A DNA stretch of 64,000 nt from Thiotrichales bacterium (GTDB lineage Bacteria > Pseudomonadota > Gammaproteobacteria > Francisellales > CACEW01), in assembly GCA_947476405.1 (NCBI GenBank), contig CANJQG010000001.1:52886-116885 (forward strand). The letters run 5' to 3'. Below, one piece after another: positions 59,832-64,000 of the stretch. The position numbers were made by a program, and so were the translations under genes. Every line of letters begins with the position of its first letter. Within the stretch, counting starts at the first letter, position 1. Under the pieces are notes generated by a model, which was not told where the DNA came from, ran no database searches, and saw only the letters and a list, made by a program, of their open reading frames with translations.

Positions 59832-61420
59832 CTAGCCCTTGTTGGCGAAAAAAGAAGATGCGTTTCTTCAGTATCAGGAACACCCACACCCACACCCACA
59901 CCCGCACCCGCACCCGCTACGGCAGCAGCCCCCTGATTAAAAAAAGCAAAATTTAAATCAGATAGGGCTTTGGAAGCATCTTTCAGCCTTTTTATTTTCA
60001 GTGAAGGCGAAACACATAAAATACGCGAAAAGAACGTAATCAAGGGCTCAGCAATTGCTTTAAAATTAGTTGCAGAGGATGTGGCGATTACCGCCACGAT
60101 TAACGCATCAGGCATATCTGAACTTAAATTAATAAAACTACTTGCAGGATAAGATCCTGAGTAACCACTATGAACCTTTCCATCCGCAACCTGAGCCAGA
60201 AAAGTAGAAGCAGACACCCCCGCTGCAACAGCAGCGATCCCTAATCCCAAAAACAAAGGGGGAACTTCACGAATAGATTTGACACCACAATCCTGAACAA
60301 CACCACTCAGACGATACCCCAAAGCTTCTAAGCGATCAAATGCATAAAAAGCTGCTTTTTGATAAAAATTCGATAAAAAGAAAGCTTCTGGAAGATATAA
60401 TAAAAGGGCTAACCATTCGTTTCCTTTAAAATCAACTTTGAGAGTCTCTATTCCGCCTCTTATTCCCGGTGCAGAATCAATTGCACAGGCCAATACGAGC
60501 AACCAGGAAAACTTCGCAGTCAAATAACGCGCCCCACTAAAAATAGCCCGCCCATACGAACGATCAGGATCTTTCTTAAATACTGCACGCGTATTTCCTT
60601 CAAGACATTTTAAAAGAACTGGATTAGACTTAATTATTTCAAAAATAGCACGTAATTTTTCGGCATTCAGCGCTGCACTCGCCCCTTCTTCAAACACAAT
60701 ATCATTAGATAAAAGCCCACTGAGTTCAGTTTTAAGCATAGGATTTTCAGTACGCATACTGATCTCAAAAACGTCTTGAATTCCTTCCAAAGCAATTTTC
60801 GTTTGATTCTCTTCAAGGCGAAATGCCATCAATTCATGAAAAATATCAACCGAATATAAAAAACACACATTCACCAAAAGATTGCCATAATTACAGCCTT
60901 CTACAGCCTCCCCCCACCAACCATGGGAGTCCTTACGAGCCTCATTTCCACCATTAAAAGCAAGCATTGAAGAACAAAGTGCGCCAAAAAGAGAAAAAGC
61001 GACCACCACAGGCTTATAAAGCTTAAAATCATAACTAGGTCGCACAATCAGTGGATTATTTGCCTCAATAAGAAATTGCTCAAGGTCTGTTTTTTTTGTG
61101 GTAAACATTTGCATGAGCGTATCAGCAATTTCAATAAAAAAGTAATTCAAAACAATATTGATGAAAGCAGCATTGATTGCCTTCAACTCACTATGATTTT
61201 CTTCTATATTCGTTACATAGTAAGTCACGCCAACACTCAATGCCATAAGCACTTGAAGCACAGTCAGACCCACTTTGCTTAAGCTTAAGCCTGTCGATCC
61301 CGCCTTTAACTCAATTTGCTGAGCATGATCCGCCACAGCCATGAGCTCAGATGAACCAGATGAATCTGACGCATGACCTATCCCCCTATTTAATAAAATT
61401 CGCTCCGCAGCAAAGCTCAT
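59828..61420 (-). CDS. Hypothetical multi-pass membrane protein with hexanucleotide-repeat tail
   Basis: A 530-residue protein of unrecognised family. A soluble N-terminus (~45 residues) is followed by helices near 50-70, 80-100, 135-155 and 175-195, a soluble middle (~200-300), and further hydrophobic segments near 300-325, 335-355, 390-415 and 430-450. The C-terminus has FNQGAAAVAGAGAG followed by VGVGVG, encoded by tandem six-base units, then DTEETHLLFSPTRAS. AGGA lies eight bases before ATG 61420. The family-less, eukaryote-like layout and acidic C-terminal tail resemble translocated effectors of intracellular bacteria, but this is speculation. Confidence 0.8.
   Translation of the reverse strand: MSFAAERILLNRGIGHASDSSGSSELMAVADHAQQIELKAGSTGLSLSKVGLTVLQVLMALSVGVTYYVTNIEENHSELKAINAAFINIVLNYFFIEIADTLMQMFTTKKTDLEQFLIEANNPLIVRPSYDFKLYKPVVVAFSLFGALCSSMLAFNGGNEARKDSHGWWGEAVEGCNYGNLLVNVCFLYSVDIFHELMAFRLEENQTKIALEGIQDVFEISMRTENPMLKTELSGLLSNDIVFEEGASAALNAEKLRAIFEIIKSNPVLLKCLEGNTRAVFKKDPDRSYGRAIFSGARYLTAKFSWLLVLACAIDSAPGIRGGIETLKVDFKGNEWLALLLYLPEAFFLSNFYQKAAFYAFDRLEALGYRLSGVVQDCGVKSIREVPPLFLGLGIAAVAAGVSASTFLAQVADGKVHSGYSGSYPASSFINLSSDMPDALIVAVIATSSATNFKAIAEPLITFFSRILCVSPSLKIKRLKDASKALSDLNFAFFNQGAAAVAGAGAGVGVGVGVPDTEETHLLFSPTRAS
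59880..59918. repeat. Hexanucleotide tandem repeat in coding sequence
   Basis: About six and a half units of CCACAC/CCGCAC in a row, encoding the alternating Gly-Val/Gly-Ala tail of the membrane protein. Unit length six keeps the frame when copy number changes. Confidence 0.85.
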
Positions 61421-61582
61421 TTATAATCCTATAAAATTTAACATTCAAAGATATATAACTATATTATTTTTTATAAAGTAAGTCAACAAAATTTTAAATA
61501 AAATCAAGCCACACTTTGACCCGGCAAGGTTAAATCGGGTAGAATAGGGATCTCTTCATTATTTTTACCAGGAAACACTCTT

Positions 61583-62611
61583 ATGAAATTGATTCGCATT
61601 CAAGATATTCAAACCCTTTTTTCTCAGATTGACATGAAAGTTTTTTTTCGTGAACTGGTTCAAATCATGAAGGAGGATTTTAGTCATTGGGCGGAATTTC
61701 AGAAATCAGCCCGTTATGCGGCTTATGTCGAAAATGGCGTGATGGAACTGATGCCGATTTGCAGTAACAGCTTGTTTAGCTTTAAGTATGTGAATGGTCA
61801 CCCTGAAAATCCCTCCAAAAATCTTTTGAATATTGTCGCACTCGGAATGCTGGCGAATGTTGAAACAGGGCATCCTTTGATGATTTCTGAAATGACGTTG
61901 TTGACGGCTTTGCGTACGGCGGCGGTTTCGGCAATGACCTCTCAATTAATGGCGCGCAAAAACAGCAAGAAGCTCGCCATCATTGGCTGCGGAGCGCAGA
62001 GTGAATTTCAAGTTTTGGCCCATCATGCGCTCTTTGATTTGAGTGAAGTGCATTATTTTGATTTAGATCCGCATGCCATGGATCGCTTTGCCCAGCATTT
62101 AAAAGGGGAGTCCTTTCAGCTGATTCAGGCTCTGGATACGCGTGATGCGATTCGCGATGTGGATATCATTATTACGTCGACTGCCGCACGCAATCAACAA
62201 CAAGTCCTGAAGCTAGACTGGATTCAACCGGGACAACATATTTCAGGGATTGGCGGGGATTCACCCGGCAAAACAGAATTAGATATTGCCATTTTAAAAA
62301 CAGCGACCGTGGTGATTGAATATTTCCCCCAAACAGTTCATGAGGGTGAAATTCAAAATCTAGGCGATGACGCGCAAAAATATGTTCATGCTGAATTGTG
62401 GGAACTCTGCGCTGGTACAAAGCCCACTCGCCGCTCAGATGAAGAAATTACGCTATTTGATGCGGTCGGTTTTGCGATTGAAGATTACAGCATTTTACGC
62501 TACGTCTACCAACTGACAAACCAACTGAATATTGGCCTGGATACGGATTTGATTCCCGAACACATTACAGACCCCAAAAATCTGTTTGGCTTGCTTAAAA
62601 AAATCAGCTAA
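61583..62611 (+). CDS. Ornithine cyclodeaminase/mu-crystallin family protein
   Basis: A 342-residue NAD(P)-binding enzyme of the OCD family. The first part contains SEMTLLTALRTAAVSAMTSQLMAR, the conserved substrate-binding region with catalytic-type Lys/Arg positions. The Rossmann motif is AIIGCGAQSEFQ (about residues 132-143), and the catalytic Asp lies in GIGGDSPGKTELD. Family members convert ornithine to proline or act as amino-acid or imine dehydrogenases; true ornithine cyclodeaminase activity is likely given the length and motif set but not certain. AGGAAA lies upstream of the start. metK follows in the same direction after a 36-base gap. Confidence 0.88.
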   Translation: MKLIRIQDIQTLFSQIDMKVFFRELVQIMKEDFSHWAEFQKSARYAAYVENGVMELMPICSNSLFSFKYVNGHPENPSKNLLNIVALGMLANVETGHPLMISEMTLLTALRTAAVSAMTSQLMARKNSKKLAIIGCGAQSEFQVLAHHALFDLSEVHYFDLDPHAMDRFAQHLKGESFQLIQALDTRDAIRDVDIIITSTAARNQQQVLKLDWIQPGQHISGIGGDSPGKTELDIAILKTATVVIEYFPQTVHEGEIQNLGDDAQKYVHAELWELCAGTKPTRRSDEEITLFDAVGFAIEDYSILRYVYQLTNQLNIGLDTDLIPEHITDPKNLFGLLKKIS

Positions 62612-62647
62612 AATGACCTCGTCTTTTTTAAATTTATGGAAAAAAAC

Positions 62648-63805
62648 ATGAGTAGATCTTATCTTTTTACCTCAGAATCCGTATCTGAAGGGCATCCAGA
62701 CAAAGTCGCAGACCAGATCTCTGACGCTGTACTGGACGCCATCTTAACGCAAGATCCTCATGCACGCGTGGCCTGTGAAACCTTAGTTAAAACAGGCATG
62801 GCGCTGGTCGCAGGTGAAGTCACCACCAATGCCTGGGTGGATTTGGAAGACCTCATTCGTAAAGTCATCATTGATATCGGCTATGACCATTCTGAATTAG
62901 GCTTCGATGGCCACTCTTGTTCAGTCTTAAGCGCGATTGGCAAACAATCTCGTGATATCGCTCAAGGCGTCGATCGAGCGGATGAAGACCAAGGCGCAGG
63001 AGATCAAGGGTTGATGTTTGGCTATGCCAGTAATGAAACTGATGTATTGATGCCGGCCCCCATTACTTATGCGCATCGCCTCATGAAAGCGCAGGCCACT
63101 TTACGTAAATCCAAAAAGCTACCCTGGTTGCGTCCCGATGCCAAAAGCCAGGTTACGTTTGTCTACGAAAATGACAAACCCCAGTGGATTGACACCATTG
63201 TCATTTCCACGCAACACGCCCCGGATGTGGATCAAAAAACACTGACTGAAGCCGTCATTGAGGAACTCATCAAACCCACGATTCCCGCACACTATCTCAA
63301 AAAAGAAACGAAATTCTTTATCAATCCAACCGGACGTTTTGTCATTGGAGGACCCCAAGGCGATTGCGGCGTCACTGGACGCAAAATCATTGTCGACAGC
63401 TATGGCGGATCTGCACGTCATGGTGGTGGCGCTTTTTCAGGAAAAGACCCCTCCAAAGTAGACCGCTCCGCCGCCTACATGGGTCGCTATGTCGCGAAAA
63501 ATATCGTTTCGGCTGGCCTTGCTTCACGTTGTGAAATTCAAATTTCATACGCAATCGGTGTCGCAAAACCCACCTCTGTTTTTGTAGAAACATTCGGCAC
63601 CCAGACGATTCCGGAAGAAAGAATTGCCCAATTGGTCATGGAACATTTTGACCTCAGACCCAGCGGCATCATCAAACAACTGAATCTGCTTCGCCCCATC
63701 TACCAACAAACCGCAAGCTATGGTCACTTTGGCCGCACAGACGTGGATTTTACCTGGGAGAAAACAGATCAAGCAGAAGCCTTGAAAAAATCAGCGAAAA
63801 TATAA
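62648..63805 (+). CDS. metK: S-adenosylmethionine synthetase MetK
   Basis: Makes SAM from methionine and ATP. The 385-residue protein has SESVSEGHPDKVADQISDAVLDAIL, the signature GAGDQGLMFGYA (about residues 118-129), and the P-loop-like GGGAFSGKDPSKVDRSAAYM. Both hexapeptide signatures are intact and the length is normal. ATG 62648 has GGA eight bases upstream and aligns with the family; an in-frame ATG at 62636 lacks a site. No SAM riboswitch or MetJ box was seen in the short gap upstream. Confidence 0.97.
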   Translation: MSRSYLFTSESVSEGHPDKVADQISDAVLDAILTQDPHARVACETLVKTGMALVAGEVTTNAWVDLEDLIRKVIIDIGYDHSELGFDGHSCSVLSAIGKQSRDIAQGVDRADEDQGAGDQGLMFGYASNETDVLMPAPITYAHRLMKAQATLRKSKKLPWLRPDAKSQVTFVYENDKPQWIDTIVISTQHAPDVDQKTLTEAVIEELIKPTIPAHYLKKETKFFINPTGRFVIGGPQGDCGVTGRKIIVDSYGGSARHGGGAFSGKDPSKVDRSAAYMGRYVAKNIVSAGLASRCEIQISYAIGVAKPTSVFVETFGTQTIPEERIAQLVMEHFDLRPSGIIKQLNLLRPIYQQTASYGHFGRTDVDFTWEKTDQAEALKKSAKI

Positions 63806-63825
63806 TTTTTGATCGCGTTGCTATT

Positions 63826-64000
63826 TCGCCCATTCAACCCCGAAGTGCGACAGTGTTAAGCATCAGAAAAAAACACCTCACGTGGAGTCTTGTAGCCTAG
63901 AATCTTTCGTGGTCTAGAATTAAGCGCATCCTCGACAACTTGGACCATGGCTGGGGTCAGTATATCAAAAGGCGTACTTTTAGGGAAATACTGTCTGACC
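63826..64000 (-). mobile_element. Right end of an IS30-family insertion sequence (cut by window edge)
   Basis: The sequence just beyond the transposase stop (63826-63855, containing AACCCCGAAGTGCGACAG) is the expected position of the terminal inverted repeat. The left terminal repeat and target duplication lie outside the window, so exact limits cannot be set. The element begins about 25-30 bases after metK and runs against it. Confidence 0.7.
63856..64000 (-). CDS. IS30-family transposase, C-terminal fragment (5' truncated by window edge)
   Basis: The last ~48 codons are visible on the minus strand: VRQYFPKSTPFD, then VVEDALNSRPRK and LGYKTPREVFFSDA-stop at 63856. These match the end of the DDE domain of IS30 transposases, including the glutamate helix region (NxRPRKxLGYKTP). 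The reading frame is open to the window end, so it cannot be judged whether the element is intact. Confidence 0.88.
   Translation of the reverse strand, partial: VRQYFPKSTPFDILTPAMVQVVEDALNSRPRKILGYKTPREVFFSDA

Noticed and set aside
62612..62647. SAM-responsive riboswitch or MetJ operator before metK
   Set aside because: Gap is only 36 bases and contains no structured element or repeated MetJ boxes.

Overview
The window is a 64 kb stretch of a gammaproteobacterial chromosome. Housekeeping genes and their order support this: rpoZ-spoT-ridA-rnr, glmM-rdgC-rsfS-leuS-lptE-holA, a yibN-grxC-secB-gpsA run as in Enterobacteria, minD-minE, tsaB-mnmG and obgE. Base composition is moderately AT-rich. 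Several enzymes are shortened versions of their families (RNase R without cold-shock domains, LeuRS without the leucine-specific insert, SpoT without most of its helical domain). Two long genes are unrecognised. A host-associated lineage such as Legionellales/Coxiella relatives fits this, but that placement is inference.

Region 1 (1-21.2 kb) is a surface-polysaccharide locus. It holds a GT-C-like integral membrane protein cut by the left edge, a very AT-rich membrane protein, and a tightly coupled minus-strand operon (NAD-dependent epimerase, sugar isomerase, GT2, FAD oxidoreductase, polyprenyl-type GT2). A plus-strand pair of glycosyltransferase genes carries C8 tracts and an 18-codon leader. 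Further GT2 and GT4 enzymes follow, then two tandem paralogous GT-C-like membrane proteins, and finally rmlA-rmlC-rmlD (dTDP-rhamnose; no rmlB here). The locus also holds accessory cargo: a collapsed ATPase pseudogene, an orphan BrnA-like antitoxin, and an intact ATPase gene. The intact gene is preceded by a 30-bp palindrome over its promoter and flanked by ~47-bp direct repeats.

Region 2 (21.3-25.7 kb) holds a bufferin-type RiPP operon on the minus strand: DoxX, a DUF2282 precursor that is an apparent lipoprotein with a duplicated Cys motif, the MNIO enzyme BufB, and a C-terminally shortened BufC. BufC collides tail to tail with a DUF2442 gene that is also shortened, which suggests a rearrangement junction. 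Next to it is a large secreted protein with a GH18-like acidic motif.

Region 3 (25.7-59.8 kb) is mostly core genome: Sfp-type phosphopantetheinyl transferase, ettA, minDE (MinE with a Cys-rich tail), corA, tsaB, mnmG, a GT-C-like membrane protein, an HU/IHF-type protein, obgE, hpt, an OPT transporter, tusE, an unrecognised 498-residue protein, the rnr/ridA/spoT/rpoZ operon, the glmM-to-holA run, lipid acyltransferase, dps, ffh, a coiled-coil membrane protein and yibN-grxC-secB-gpsA.

Region 4 (59.8-64 kb) contains an unrecognised multi-pass membrane protein with a hexanucleotide repeat, an ornithine cyclodeaminase-family protein, metK, and the right end of an IS30-family insertion sequence cut by the window edge. 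I saw no rRNA, tRNA or CRISPR array.
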